This document shows positions 9,516-20,600 of a stretch of 29,570 bases of DNA, piece after piece. A model generated the notes under the pieces. It saw only the letters and a program-made list of their open reading frames with translations. It did no database searches and had not been told where the DNA came from. Numbering within the stretch: position 1 is the first letter of the stretch; each line of letters begins with the position of its first letter. Position numbers and translations under genes: made by a program. Origin of the DNA: Symbiodinium natans (taxonomy: Eukaryota > Sar > Dinophyceae > Suessiales > Symbiodiniaceae); NCBI GenBank assembly GCA_905221605.1, contig CAJNDS010002331.1, positions 458,141 to 487,710 on the forward strand, read 5' to 3'.

Positions 9516-9626
9516 GGTTCTTAGTAGGGAATGAGGGAATGAGGGCATGAGGTACCCCGCATCCCTTTATATACCCTTTAAGGGATTATGTAGGGTACCT
9601 CATTCCCCCACTCCCTACTAAGAACC
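9516..9626. mobile_element. MITE-like hairpin element
   Basis: GGTTCTTAGTAGGGA at the left end is perfectly inverted at the right end. The symmetry continues with few mismatches to the centre (AGGTACC...GGTACCT), so the whole 111 bp could fold as one hairpin. A diverged half copy may occur near 21895-21955. Confidence 0.7.
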
Positions 9627-10247
9627 AGGGGGCTCAATACCTCATGGGATCTCGGAATTAAAGCTCTTCCTTGGAGGTTCTTCCGGAGCCCTTGAAGTAG
9701 GCCAGTAGGCTTTAGGCTTCAGGATTTAGGGTTTTGGGTTCAGGGTTTAGGGTTTCGGGTTTGGGGTTTAGGGTTCCGTAAACCCTATAGGGTTTCAGGG
9801 TTCATGGGTTAGGGGGGGGGGGGGGGGGGCATGCGTCTCTGAAGAGCTTGAAGCCCAACTCAACCCAAAGCCCTCAGATCCCAACGGACCCTAAACTCAA
9901 AGCCCGAAAACCACTAAGACCCTGAAGCCCTAAAGCCGTAAAGCCCTAAAGCCAGAAAGCCCTAATGCCCTAAAGCCCCAGGACGCGGAGATCCTGAAGC
10001 TGAAGCCCTAAAGCCCCAAAGACCAAAAGCCCAAAAACCCTGAAGCCCCAACTCAAAGCCCATGAGCACTGAAGCTCCAAAGCCCAACAACCTCAGAACT
10101 GAACACTCGTTTAGGGTTGAGGGTTGAGGGTTGAGGGTTTAGGGTTTAGGGTGCCCCAAAGCCCTACGGCCCTAAAGCCATAAAGCCACCCCCCCCCCCA
10201 AAAGCCCAAGAGCCCTCGTCAGGATTCTTGTTAGCGAAGATCAGGAG

Positions 10248-10355
10248 GGTTGTAAGGGCTATTAGGGTTACTAGGGTTATTGGGGTTATTAGGGTTACTA
10301 GTGTTATTAGGGTTACTAGGGTTAATAGGGTTACTAGGGTTACTAGGGTTTTGAG
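10248..10355 (+). repeat. Degenerate array of ATTAGGGTTACTAGGGTT-type units
   Basis: Units alternate between ATTAGGGTT and ACTAGGGTT, a longer-period variant of the telomere-like motif. A short open frame across it is a consequence of the repeat and not a gene. Confidence 0.75.
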
Positions 10356-10474
10356 GGATACTGTTGGACTTGCATCTGTGGTTGAGGGGTTTTGTGTTTT
10401 AGGTTTTAGGGTCTAAGTTTAGGGTTTAGGGTTTGGGTTTTGGTGTCTCCGTTCTGACGGCTTGTTTCTTTGAG

Positions 10475-10525
10475 GTGGAGGGCATCACCCACACCAACTG
10501 CGCGCTCCCTGAGCGCGCCTTGCAT
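10475..10525 (+). CDS. Exon of an unidentified protein (VEGITHTNCALPERALH)
   Basis: Acceptor TTTCTTTGAG|GTGGAG; 15 of 17 codons end in G or C. The donor is uncertain (CAT|GCTCAA suggested, GC). The surrounding sequence is telomere-like on both sides. A faint likeness to a phosphorylase motif was considered and rejected. Confidence 0.45.
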
Positions 10526-11162
10526 GCTCAAACCCTCAACCCTAAACCCTAAACCCTACACCCTGAACCCCAAACCCCAAACCCTAAACCCTAAAGCCTA
10601 AACCCTAAACCCCTTTCACCCGGCTCTCCGACCTAGAAATGGCGAAAGCCGGCCGGAGAACACGTCGGCTGGACAGTTGAACAGGAAACTCGCAACCCCT
10701 AAACCCTAAACCCTAAACCCTGAAGCCTGAACCCTAACCCTAAACCCTAAACCCTGCAAGCTAAACGCCTTAAACGGTTCATTGCGCGCACTCAGTGAGT
10801 CCATGCGCGTGCATGGGTGTGTAGTACCGCCGACATGATTTTGTGTATGGTCAGCTGATGATACAAACTGCCGAAAATCAACCCTAAACTCCCAAACCCC
10901 CAAACCCTAAACCCCAAACCCCTAAACCCTAAACCCTAAACCCTAAACCCTAAACCCTAAACCCTAAACCTTCGTATGTGTGTGTGTGTGCAAGTCAGCA
11001 AGTGACTTCCTTAGAGTGTCGCCAGCCAGCGACATCCTCAGACGTTGAACCCGCCCCTACCACTGACCCCCCTTAGAAACCAGGAGGGCTTAGGGTTTAG
11101 GGTTTAGGGCTTAGGGTTTAGGGTTTAGGGTTTAGGGTTTATGGTTCAGGGGTTGGGGTTGA

Positions 11163-11227
11163 GATGTTCCCCCTTATGCGAGCAGTCCTTGCTATAATCC
11201 CCTACTGTTAGTATCAGGGGGAACATC
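11163..11227. mobile_element. 65-bp inverted-repeat element
   Basis: A perfect 12-bp inverted repeat GATGTTCCCCCT / AGGGGGAACATC bounds 41 bases. The right half has a relative near 21038-21059 (CTAGTATAACGGGGAACATC), so it is probably a dispersed family. Confidence 0.5.
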
Positions 11228-11486
11228 CCAACTAGTATTTCATCATTCCCCCCCCCAAAGACGATGATATGCGATGGTATACTATAGTACACAAGAACAA
11301 CCCTGCAACAACATGTTAGACTTGTCTAACTAATTATACTGCATCATTGCGTTATAGTATAGTATGCACTATAGCTATTTTAGTCCACGATAGTGCGTTT
11401 CAAGTTGCGTTATAAAAGCAATGGCTTTGGGCTTAGGCTTTACGAGCTCCAGTGTCTTCAGCCGTTAATGGATTGTGACCATTCAC

Positions 11487-11528
11487 TAGGTAGGCCCTTG
11501 GGACATTTCATATTTTTCTCTCATTGGG
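11487..11528 (+). repeat. Dispersed repeat, copy 1 (copy 2 at 14613-14653)
   Basis: AGGCCCTTGGGACATTTCAT followed by ATTTTTCTCTCATTGGG closely matches AGGCCCTGGGGATATTTCAT followed by GATTTTCCCTTATTGGG at 14617. Both copies are in non-coding text and in the same orientation. Confidence 0.55.
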
Positions 11529-11671
11529 TTTAGGGTCTTCAGGGCCTAGGCTGCTAGTTGAAAACCTGAGGGCTCTACTGTAGTGCCTGTTCGGGATACT
11601 TCTTGGGGGATTCGAGTATGCTACCCCAAAAAGGTCCTCCACAGGTGCCTGTACAGCCTCAGAAACACCCT

Positions 11672-12015
11672 ACATCCTAAACCCTAAACCCTAGACCCTA
11701 AACCCTAAACCCTAAACCCTAAACCCTAAACCCTAAACCCTAAACCCTAAACCCTAGACATTTTTCAGAGGGTCTTAAGGGCCATCCTAGTGCAGTTCGC
11801 GTCCAGCCGAAGCCGAATCTTCCAGGCCAGTAGCGCTTGATTTAGTCCCTGCCGGCCGAGATATGTGGCGACTTGTGTGGTGGAGATGCCCAAAAGCCCG
11901 CAACCCGCACCCTAAACCCTAAGCCCTGAACCCTAAACCCTAAACCCTAAACCCTAAACCCTAAACCCTGAACCCCAAACCCCAAACCCTAAACCCTAAA
12001 CCCTAAACCCTAAAC
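11672..12015 (-). repeat. CCCTAAA arrays with an intervening island
   Basis: Arrays at 11672-11757 and 11907-12015 bracket a non-repetitive island (11758-11905) with a weak exon candidate at 11796-11825 (FASSRSRIFQ, donor CAG|GCC). Not called as a gene. Confidence 0.75.
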
Positions 12016-12350
12016 CAGACTCTAAACCCGCTTAAACCGTGCACAGGGCAAGAGGATTGCAAACAACAGGTATGGCAGTCTCTAGCGAAACAAGCTAAGC
12101 CCTAAGCCCTAAGCCCTAAACCCTAGACCCTAGACCCTAGACCCTAGACCGTAAACCGTAAACCCTCACCCTGTCCACCTGGAATACCTCGAAGCCCTCA
12201 TCCATTGTATGGGTTTAGGGTTTAGGGTTTAGGGTTTGGGGTTTAGGGTTTAGGGTTTAGGGTTTAGGGCTTAGGCGCTGTTTATACCTCCGAAGCCACC
12301 ACGATGTGTAAGTGTAAGAAGCCAGACCATGGTGCGGATGAAAAAAGGGG

Positions 12351-12590
12351 TTAGGGGTTAGGGTTTAGGGTTTAGGGTTTGGGGTTTAGGGTTTGGGGTT
12401 CAGGGTTTAGGGTTTGGGGTTTAGGGTTTGGGGTTTAGGGTTTGGGGTTTAGGGTTTGGGGTTTAGGGTTCAGGGTTCAGGGTTTAGGGTTTGGGGTTTG
12501 GGGTTTAGGGTTTAGGGTTTGGGGTTTGGGGTTCAGGGTTTAGGGTTTGGGGTTTGGGGTTTAGGGTTTAGGGTTTGGGGTTTTGGGTTT
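12351..12590 (+). repeat. TTTAGGG/TTTGGGG alternating array
   Basis: Mostly the 14-mer TTTAGGGTTTGGGG repeated, so a higher-order unit has been amplified. Open frames here (GFGVQGLGF type) are pure repeat translation. Confidence 0.85.
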
Positions 12591-12595
12591 GGGAG

Positions 12596-12653
12596 CACTG
12601 CCGCGTCTTTTGTGGGTTCAGCGTTGGGCTCTCCAGCGTCCCCTTCGTCCTTG
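12596..12653 (+). CDS. Possible exon (HCRVFCGFSVGLSSVPFVL)
   Basis: All three frames are open here. The frame HCRVFCGFSVGLSSVPFVL has the highest share of G/C third positions, with donor CTTG|GTGACT in phase 1. This fits the island at 12767-12845 (TSRALSELFTILVFREKLPP, two-base lead, donor GTTTAG). Their relation to the CNB gene starting near 13.2 kb is unresolved. Confidence 0.33.
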
Positions 12654-12766
12654 GTGACTCTCCGCAGTTCCCAGACTTCTAGGACCCCCCTAACCCTCAA
12701 CCCTAAACCCTAAACCCTCAACCCCGAACCTCTGAACCCCAAACCGCCCAAACCCCGACTCTGCAG

Positions 12767-12845
12767 ATACATCTCGTGCTCTCTCAGAGCTCTTCACCAT
12801 TCTTGTGTTCCGAGAGAAGTTGCCTCCTTATCTCGGGGAAAGAGG
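12767..12845 (+). CDS. Possible exon (TSRALSELFTILVFREKLPP)
   Basis: Acceptor CGACTCTGCAG|AT, then TSRALSELFTILVFREKLPP and YLGERG, donor GT at 12846 (phase 2). The frame reads like a helical protein segment, but the other two frames are open too. It would be followed in phase by 12915-13032, another island open in more than one frame. Confidence 0.33.
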
Positions 12846-13047
12846 GTTTAGGGTTAAGGGTTTAGGGTTTAGGGTTTAGGGTCTCCAAGCGAACACATCT
12901 CTAGTCCTGAGCAGAGCGCCGCCAAGACAGCACATGACCAAAACCAGCGCGCCCCGCACCAGCTCACTTTGGACACGCCAACTCGCTGTCGCGTCGACGC
13001 TCAAGAAACAACCGCGACCACAATGTCTCCCGGTACCCGAAACCCTA

Positions 13048-13200
13048 CACTTTAAACCCTAAATCCTAAACCCTAAACCCTAAACCCTAAACCCTAAACC
13101 CTAAACCCTAAACCCTAAACCCTAAACCCTAAACCCTAAACCCTAAACCCTAAACCTTAAGCCTTAAGCCCTATAAGCCCTAAGCCTTCAATGCTAACCA
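13048..13200 (-). repeat. CCCTAAA array
   Basis: A near-perfect array of about 17 units flanked by degenerate edges, directly upstream of the exon at 13225. Confidence 0.9.
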
Positions 13201-13224
13201 TGCTAAACCCCTCCCTCCCCCAAG

Positions 13225-13272
13225 GCGGATGAGATGGCTTGGCTCAGCAGCGTGCCGTGCCAAGAGACCAAA
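13225..13272 (+). CDS. Probable exon before CNB domain 1 (ADEMAWLSSVPCQETK)
   Basis: A C-rich tract and AAG acceptor precede an open frame whose codons end mostly in G or C (12 of 16). The exon starts and ends in phase 0. The donor would be AAA|GCCCAC (a GC donor) and the next acceptor CCAAAAG|GTGCC, so a short direct repeat (CCAAA) flanks the intron. Joined to the next exon it leads straight into VPVFRRL, the usual start of a CNB domain. Other donors inside the island (for example GTGCCA at 13257) are possible. Confidence 0.45.
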
Positions 13273-16200
13273 GCCCACCTAAAAGCCCTAAAGATTTTAG
13301 GGTTTAGGGTTTAGGGTTTAATTAGGGTTCACCTGGGGACTAATTCGTATTCATGCGTTTTGACGAGGGGCAAGGTTTTTGACGACGGCTTGAGTGTGCC
13401 CATGCAAAAAACTCGTATTCATGCGGCTTTTCAGACTCAAGTTTGCCAAGGGTCAAAATTTTGTTTTGAAGATGACCATGCCACCCAGCGCATCCTCTAG
13501 AGAGATTCCCTGCGAACAATCAGAAAGTCAAACCCCCGGTACGCAGATCCGCCAAAAGGTGCCTGTTTTCCGCCGCCTCGATCCATCGGAGGTGTCCATG
13601 GCCCAGTGCAGTGGTTTAGGGTTTAGGGTTTAGGGGTTAGGGTTTAGGGTTTAGGGGTTCTGTGTGTGTGTGTGCGCGCGGTGGTCTCAAGCCCTAACCC
13701 TAAACACCCCAAATTCCGAAACCTCCATACCCCTAAACCCCTGAACCCCTCGCCTTAAACCCCTAAACCCTAAAGCCCTTCAACCCTTCAACCCTTCAAC
13801 CCCTAACCTTAGACCCTATCCCCTGAACCCAAGGCCTTTTTTGAAGCTCTCCGTCTTGGCATCTTCTTCAAGCTTATGACTCCCCTGTCGTTCAGTTTGG
13901 CCCACGGCTTGGAGGTTCAGCGCTTTCGCAACACGGTTGAGGGTTTAGGGTTTAGGGATTTGGGGTGTTTAGGGTTCACCCCCTAAACCCTAAACCCTAA
14001 ACCCTAAACCCTACCCCCCCCCCCCCCCCCCGCACACAAAAGAAAAAAGAAATGAAGAACAACAGAAAAGAAACTCTCGTTCCACGCATCTCTCTTCTAG
14101 GCCCCTGCTGGCGGCAGCTTTCCACCAAGAGCACTACCAGCCAGGAGGGGTTGACAAGGGGCTCAGGGTTTAGGGTTTAGGGTTTAGGCTTTAGGGTTCC
14201 ATTTGGGTGTAGGGTTTGGGCTTTGAAGGGGGTTTGGGGGGTTGCGGTTCAGGGTTTGATTAGGGTTCAGGGTTCAGGGTTCAGGGTTTAGGGTTTAGGG
14301 TTTAGGGTTTAGGGTTTAGGGTTTAGGGTTTAGGGTTTAGGGTTTAGGGTTCCATTGGGTGTAGGTTTTAGGCTTTCAAAGCGGGTTTGGGATGTTAGGG
14401 GGTTTAGAGTATTTTTTTGGGGTGGTTGGTTAGGGCTTAGAGATGAGGATGTCTTTCCAAGTCTACTGTGGGAGCCTATTTGGTCAGAATGGGTGCTTGG
14501 AGGGGGGGGGGGGGGGGTTCTTCCACAAAACTTTGCAGGGCTTATCGCTGTCACGGAACATATAGGCAATGGTTTAGGCCCGGTGTGGGGTTGAGGTCAC
14601 CTTGTTGAGATCTAGGCAGGCCCTGGGGATATTTCATGATTTTCCCTTATTGGGTTGAAGAGGATTAGGGTTTACGGTTTAGGGTTTAGGGTTTGGGGTT
14701 TGGGGTTTAGGGTTTAGGGTTTAGGGTTTAGGGCTTAGGGTGGATCCTTTTTGTCAGAGGTTTCCAAGGGCCAGCCGGGAAGAGAGTTGCTGCAGCTAGG
14801 GGTGTCCGGGGCCCAAAGACTGCTGAGGTCCTCTGTGGGGGTTAAAGGTCCCTACCAGCCCCAAAACCCTGAACCCTAAATCCTAAACCCTAAACCCCAA
14901 ACCCTAAACCCTAAATCCTAAACCCTAAACCCTAAACCCCAAACCCTAAAGCCCAAATCCTAGATCCTAAACCCTAAACCGTAAAACCCGAAACCCTAAA
15001 CCCTAAACCCCAAACCCCAAACCCCAAACCCCAAACCCTGAACCCTGAACCCTGAACCCTGAACCCTGAACCCTGAACCCTGAACCCTAAACCCTAAACC
15101 CTACACCCTAACCCCTGAACCCTAAATCCTAAACCCTAAACCCGAAACCCTCAACCGTAAGCCCCAAACTCGCACCGAAACCCCGAGCTCGCACACGTCA
15201 TGTGTCGAAACCAGGATGGGCAGTCCTATAGGGCCTCAACCTCACGTTGATCGCGCCCGTTTTCGAGCCATCGATATTTTGCGTCAAAAAGTGCAGCGCC
15301 CAAAACCCCCCAAAACTCACTAACCCCAAGCCCCGAAACCCAAACCTTAAGCCCCAAAACTCACTAACCCCAAGCCCGAAACCCAAACCTTAAAGTCCCA
15401 AAACCCGAATCCCACGGCTTATAGAAGGGTTCGGAGTGCTGAGTAGGTCGCCTCGCCATGTTCAGTGAGGGCAAGCGGGGCACTGCTTAGGGCTTTTAGG
15501 GGCTTAGGGCTTTACGGGGGTTCAGGGCTGTTAGGGGTTTAGGGCTTTTCTAGGGGTTCAGGGTTTTTTAGTTGTTTTGGAGGCTTGAAAGAGGTTGAGG
15601 ATTTTTAGGGGTTTTGGGGGTTGAAGGGGCCCAAAACCCTAAACCCGAAACCCTAAACCCTAAACACTAAACCCTAAACCCTAAACCCGAAGCCCAACAG
15701 CTGGCTCTCCGTGCGCGTTCAGGAGACGTGATCTTCCGAGTTGGTGAGATAGCAGAGGCCCCGTTGCGCATGAAATGACGAACCCCAAAAAGCCCTAAAA
15801 ACACCCTTTTCATTCCTAGGCCCTGCAGCTATAGGGGGGGGGCTTGGCCAACATCAGGGTTTAGGGTTTAGGGTTTTGGGTTGTCCATGTTTTGGGGCGG
15901 GTGCTTGCTTGCAGGCATGTAAAGGGGCACCCGCCCGACGTGCCCATGAGGGGAAGGTACTCAGAGGTGAATGGCTTGACCTGAGGACTTGCCTGTCGAC
16001 TGGTGTGTAGGGTTGAAGGGTTTAAGGTTTAGGGTTTAGGGTTTAGGGTTTAGGGTTTAGGGTGGTACGCCTCTGCAACCCTCCTGCATGCATCTTCCTT
16101 CCAGCTGTTGGAGCGTGGGCATCCTACTTAGTGTCCTGCGCCCTAAACTCTGAACAACCGCCCCCCGCCCCCCAAACCCCACCTCCGCTAGATTCCTAAC

Positions 16201-17588
16201 CCTAAACCCTAAACCCTGAACCCTAAACCCTAAACCCTAGACCCTAAACCCTAAACCTTAAACCCTCAACCCTAACCCTGAAGCCCGCAGAGAGGCCTTC
16301 TTCGTCATTCAGAGTGGCGAGGTGGGGGGTCTTGCTTTGGAGCCTCGGGCCTTTGGAGTTTCAAATCAAGGGCCCAGACTAAAAGTCCTTTCGGGGTTAG
16401 GGTGGGGTTTTTAGGGCCTGACAAGAGCAACTTAACATTCAACCTAGTACAATCGGATTTTGACCCTTTTGGGGGATACCAAGTAGTGTAGTAGCAGGCT
16501 CACTTCATACTACTCATGAATCTTCAGAACCAGGTAGAGTTTATGCGGTGGCTAGTAAGTGAACTGAGCACTTTTACCTTCGCTGATGCTCGGATGCCTT
16601 TAACTTGACTTCAGGCAATGTTTCTGACTTGAGGGGTATCGCTCTTAAGGCAGGTCAGTCTCTAGGACCCTCCTCAAAGACCCTAGCCCTAAACCCTAAG
16701 CCCTAAGCCCTAAGCCCTAAGCCCTAAGCCCTAAACCCTAAACCCTAAACCCTAAACCCTAAACCCTAAACCCTAAACCCTGAACCCTGAACCCTGACCC
16801 CTAAACCCTGACCCCTGAACCCTAAACCCTCAACCCTCAACTCTCAACCCTCAACCCAACTCTTACCACCAGGCACAGGTGCTGGGGCCCAACGAGGCGA
16901 GCCCGGCCTTCTTTCTGAGCTCTGCTCCTCAGTTAGGGGTTTGGGAGTTTAGGAGTTTAGAGTTTAGGGTTTAGGGGTGTTTAGGGGTTTAGGAAATTCG
17001 GAGTTTAGGGTTTCGGGATCAGGGTTTGAAGCAAGTTGTTGCGCCTGAGGGGGATTCAGGGGCAAGGGCAAGGAGGGACCCCTAGAAGGGACCCTTGACT
17101 TTATTGCCCTATATAACCCCCATAAATACATATATACATACATACCTTGTTTAGGCCTCATATACCTAAGTCGCCCCCTAAACCCGAGAGCCTGAACCCT
17201 AGACCCCCTAAACCCTAAGCCCTAAACCCTAAATGCTGGGACAAGGCGCTGGCGCTCTTGGCCCGACTTCCATCCTGTAGCCTGCGGGCCGACGCCTGCC
17301 AAGTTCCAATGCCAGAAGCCTTGCAGCCTCAACCGATGGGCTGAGCACAGGCGGTGATGGCCCTGAATCCAGTCAAACTCCGGCCCAGCTTCCTTTTCGA
17401 GCTCTCTCTCTCTCTTTCTCTTTCTCTCTCTTTCTCTCTCTTTCTCTCTCTTTCTCTCTCTTTCTCTCTCTTTCTCTCTCTTTCTCTCTCTTTCTCTCTC
17501 TTTCTCTCTCTTTCTCTCTTTTTCTCTCTCTTTCTCTCTCTTTCTCTCTCTTTCTCTCTCTTTCTCTCTCTTTCTCTCTCTTTCTCTC

Positions 17589-17619
<31 letters not shown>

Positions 17620-20600
17620 GTCTGTCTCACTCACTCTCTCTCTCTCTCTCTCTCTGGGTTTCGGGTTTAGGGTTTTTCTTCAGCTACCAACTCATTGCCC
17701 TACTTAACCCCAGAGATGGCCGCTACCCATGAACCTCCATGGAGGACCCCTCAACCCGAAACCCTCAACCCAACCTCGAAGCCTAACCTCAAGCAGTAAA
17801 GCGCCCCGGACACCTTTAGCAGACTGGCATTCTATCAATGTGGGATGCCTAAGGGGCTTCGGGTCCAGGGTTTTCAGGGGTAGGGGCCGCTTAGGGGTCG
17901 TGGGTTTGAGAGGTGTAGGGTTTAGGGTTAAAAGTTGCTGGAGGGTGTTCAACGAGGGGGAGAATCTTGGGAAGTACTGGGGGGGGGGGGGGCACTAAAG
18001 AGTAGTGCGTTGGTTGAGAAGGTACCAACCCCCCCCTTTCCCCGAGGCTGCCAGTCATCTTTATCGTCGCAACCCCAAACCCCTAACCCCGAACCCCTAA
18101 ACCCTAACCCCTAACCCCTAACCCCTAACCCCTAACCCCTAACCCCTAACCCCTAACCCCTAACCCCTAACCCCTAACCCCTAACCCCTAACCCCTAAAC
18201 CCTAACCCTAAACCCTAAAACCCCAAGCCCTAAACCCTAAAATCCCTCTCATGTGCCAGGAGCCCATCGCCGTCCTCGGCGCCGGCGACTACTTCGGGGA
18301 GGCGGACCCTAAACCCCAAACCCCAAACTCCAAACCCCAAACCCCAAACCCCAAACCCCAAACCCTAAACCCTAAACCCCAAACCCTAAACCCTAAACCC
18401 GAAACCCGAAACCCTAAACCAAAAACCCAAAACCCCTTTCAAGACCATCCTGTGCATCGGACAACTTTATCGAAACCCTGCCCGCGAAACCCTAAACCTT
18501 GCAGCCTAAGCTCTGAATACTAGGCAAAAACCCCTAAACCCTAAACCCTAAACCCTAAACCCTAAACCCTAAACCCGAAGCCCTCAGCCCTAAATCCAAA
18601 AGCCTAAGCTGTGAACACTGGACCCTAAAACCTTGGTCCTAACGAAACCCCAAGCCCGGAACACTAGGCCTTAGAACCCGAAAGCCCGAAAGCCCTCAAC
18701 CCGAAGCCCCAAAACCTCTGAACCCTGACCCCTAAAACCCTAAAACCCTAAAACCCTAAAACCCTAAAACCCTAAAACCCTAAAACCCTAAAACACTAAA
18801 ACCCTAAAACCCTAAAACCCTAAAACCCTAAAACCCTAAAACCCTAAAACCCTAAAACCCTAAAACCCTAAAACCCTAAAACCCTAAAACCCTAAAACCC
18901 TAAAACCCTAAAACCCTAAAACCCTAAAACCCTAAGACCCTAAGACCCTAAAACCCTAAAACCCTAAAACCCTAAAACCCTAACACCCTAAGACCCTAAA
19001 ACTCTAAAACTCTAAAACCCTAAAACCCTAAAACCCTAAAACCCTAAAACCCTAAAACCCTAAAACCCTAAAACCCTAAAACCCTAAAACCCTAAAACCC
19101 TAAAACCCTAAAACCCTTAAACCCTAAAACCCTAAAACCCTAAAACCCTGCACCCTAAACCCTAAGCCCTAAACCCTAAACCCTGAAACCCTAAACCCTA
19201 AACCCTGAACGCTCAGATGGCTTTGCTGTCAAACAAGCCGGAAGCCTAGAGCTGGCTGGGAGGAGAGAGGTTTTGGGGGGATTTAGGGGCGTTTAGGGGG
19301 GGTTAGGGAGGTTTAGGGGGTTTAGGGTTTGGGGGTTTGGGGTTTAGGGTTTTAGGGGTTTAGGGTTTAGGGTTTTAGGGTTTAGGGTTTTAGGGTTTAG
19401 GGTTTAGGGGTTTAGGGGTTTTGGAGCTGACTGGGAGGCGAGAGTTTTGGGGGGTTTAGGGGTTTAAGGGTTTAGGGTTTTGGGGTCTTTGGAGGTGATG
19501 GCTGGGAGGAGAGGATTGTGGGGGATTTTGGGAGTCTTGGGTGTTCAGGGTTAAGGGTCTTGGGGTTTAGGGTGCTCGGTTTGGGGTTTGGGGTTTGGGG
19601 CCTAGGAGGGTTTAGGAGTTTTGGTGTTTGGGTTTGGGGTTAGGGTTCTGGGCTTAGCGGGCCACAGGGGTCTCATAGGGTTATTGGGTCCGGGGGATTG
19701 GGGTTGTTTGTAGTCTAGGTGCTCTGAGAATGGTTCCAGAGTTTGGGGCTTCCCCACGTCGGGCCCCTTTTATGCCCCAAACACCCAAAGAGGGTTGCAG
19801 AGCGTCTTTGGTTGAACGAGCTTAGGTTCTAAACCCGAAACCCTAGACCCTAGACCCTAAACCCTAGACCCTAGACCCTAGACCCTAGACCCTAGACCCG
19901 AAACCACCCGAAACCCTAAAAACCCTAAACCCTAAACCCTAAACCCTTACCGCAAGGTCGAGCCTTGGAACCCAAACCCCTGAAACCCCTGAAGCCCCAA
20001 AGCCCAAGCGCCAACCTCCACCCACCCAAAGCATACTGTTGGCTATTAGGGCTTAGGGCTTAGGGCTTCGGGTTTAGGGTTTAGGGTTCAGGGTTTAGGG
20101 TTTAGGGTTTAGGGCTTAGGGAATGATTCCTTGGACCTTCAATCCCTCAGACGCCCAACCCGGCACTGGGACGCCCAAGGCCACGCAACGCCACCATCCG
20201 GGCAGGGCCTCTGCCCTTTGGAGGGCATCTTTGCTTCCCTAAACCCTAAACCCTATAACCCCTAAACCCTGAAACCCTGAAGCCCTGAAACCCTGAAGCC
20301 CTGAAACCCTGAAGCCCTGAAACCCTGGTTCAGGGTTTAGGGTTTAGGGTTTCGGGTTTAGGGTTTCGGCTTTAGGGTTTAGGGTTTAGTGGTTTAGGGT
20401 TACAGAAAGCGGTTCGGGGTTGTGGCGTTCGGCCTCCAAGTCCTAAACTCTCATCCCCAAACCCCAAACGAGGTCAGGGTTTAGGGTTGAGGGTCCTTCA
20501 TCCCTAAACCCTAAACCCTACACCCTAAACCCCAAACCCTAAACCCTAAACCCTAAACCCTAAACCTAAACCCTAACACTCAACCCATTTTTGTAACGCC

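Larger units (their letters stand above)
16897..18259 (+). other. Intron (1.36 kb) with CT decamer microsatellite
   Basis: GC donor, AG acceptor. Contents: degenerate TTTAGGG text (16930-17030), a 27-bp segment also found inverted at 23091-23117, an AT-rich stretch (17100-17165), the CT-rich decamer array (17400-17655), a G14 run (17979-17992) and a CCCCTAA array (18084-18200). The islands around 17240-17395 and 17790-17860 show no exon that the CNB frame needs. Confidence 0.55.

Noticed and set aside
10475-10525. Glycogen/starch phosphorylase motif (TN.xLPE)
   Set aside because: THTNCALPERAL resembles it only over a few residues, and neighbouring exons do not continue the phosphorylase pattern.
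12160-12213. Plus-strand exon HLEYLEALIHCM or minus-strand exon MDEGFEVFQVDR
   Set aside because: The plus reading lacks an AG acceptor and the minus reading lacks upstream support; undecidable from sequence.
12480-12713. Frames of the type GFRVxGLGFGV and similar LNPKP frames across the window
   Set aside because: These are translations of TTTAGGG or CCCTAAA heptamers.
14537-14834. Islands reading LIAVTEHIGN and VSKGQPGRELLQLGVSGA as CNB exons
   Set aside because: They joined in phase and looked plausible, but HYQPG (14144) joins directly to DVIFRVGE (15723), with matching direct repeats, and gives a correct domain without them.
17329-17707. Open frames of 82-117 codons on both strands (Ser/Leu/Phe or Glu/Arg rich)
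   Set aside because: Pure translation of the TTTCTCTCTC decamer array.
18731-19150. CRISPR-like array
   Set aside because: It is a simple 8-bp tandem repeat with no spacers.
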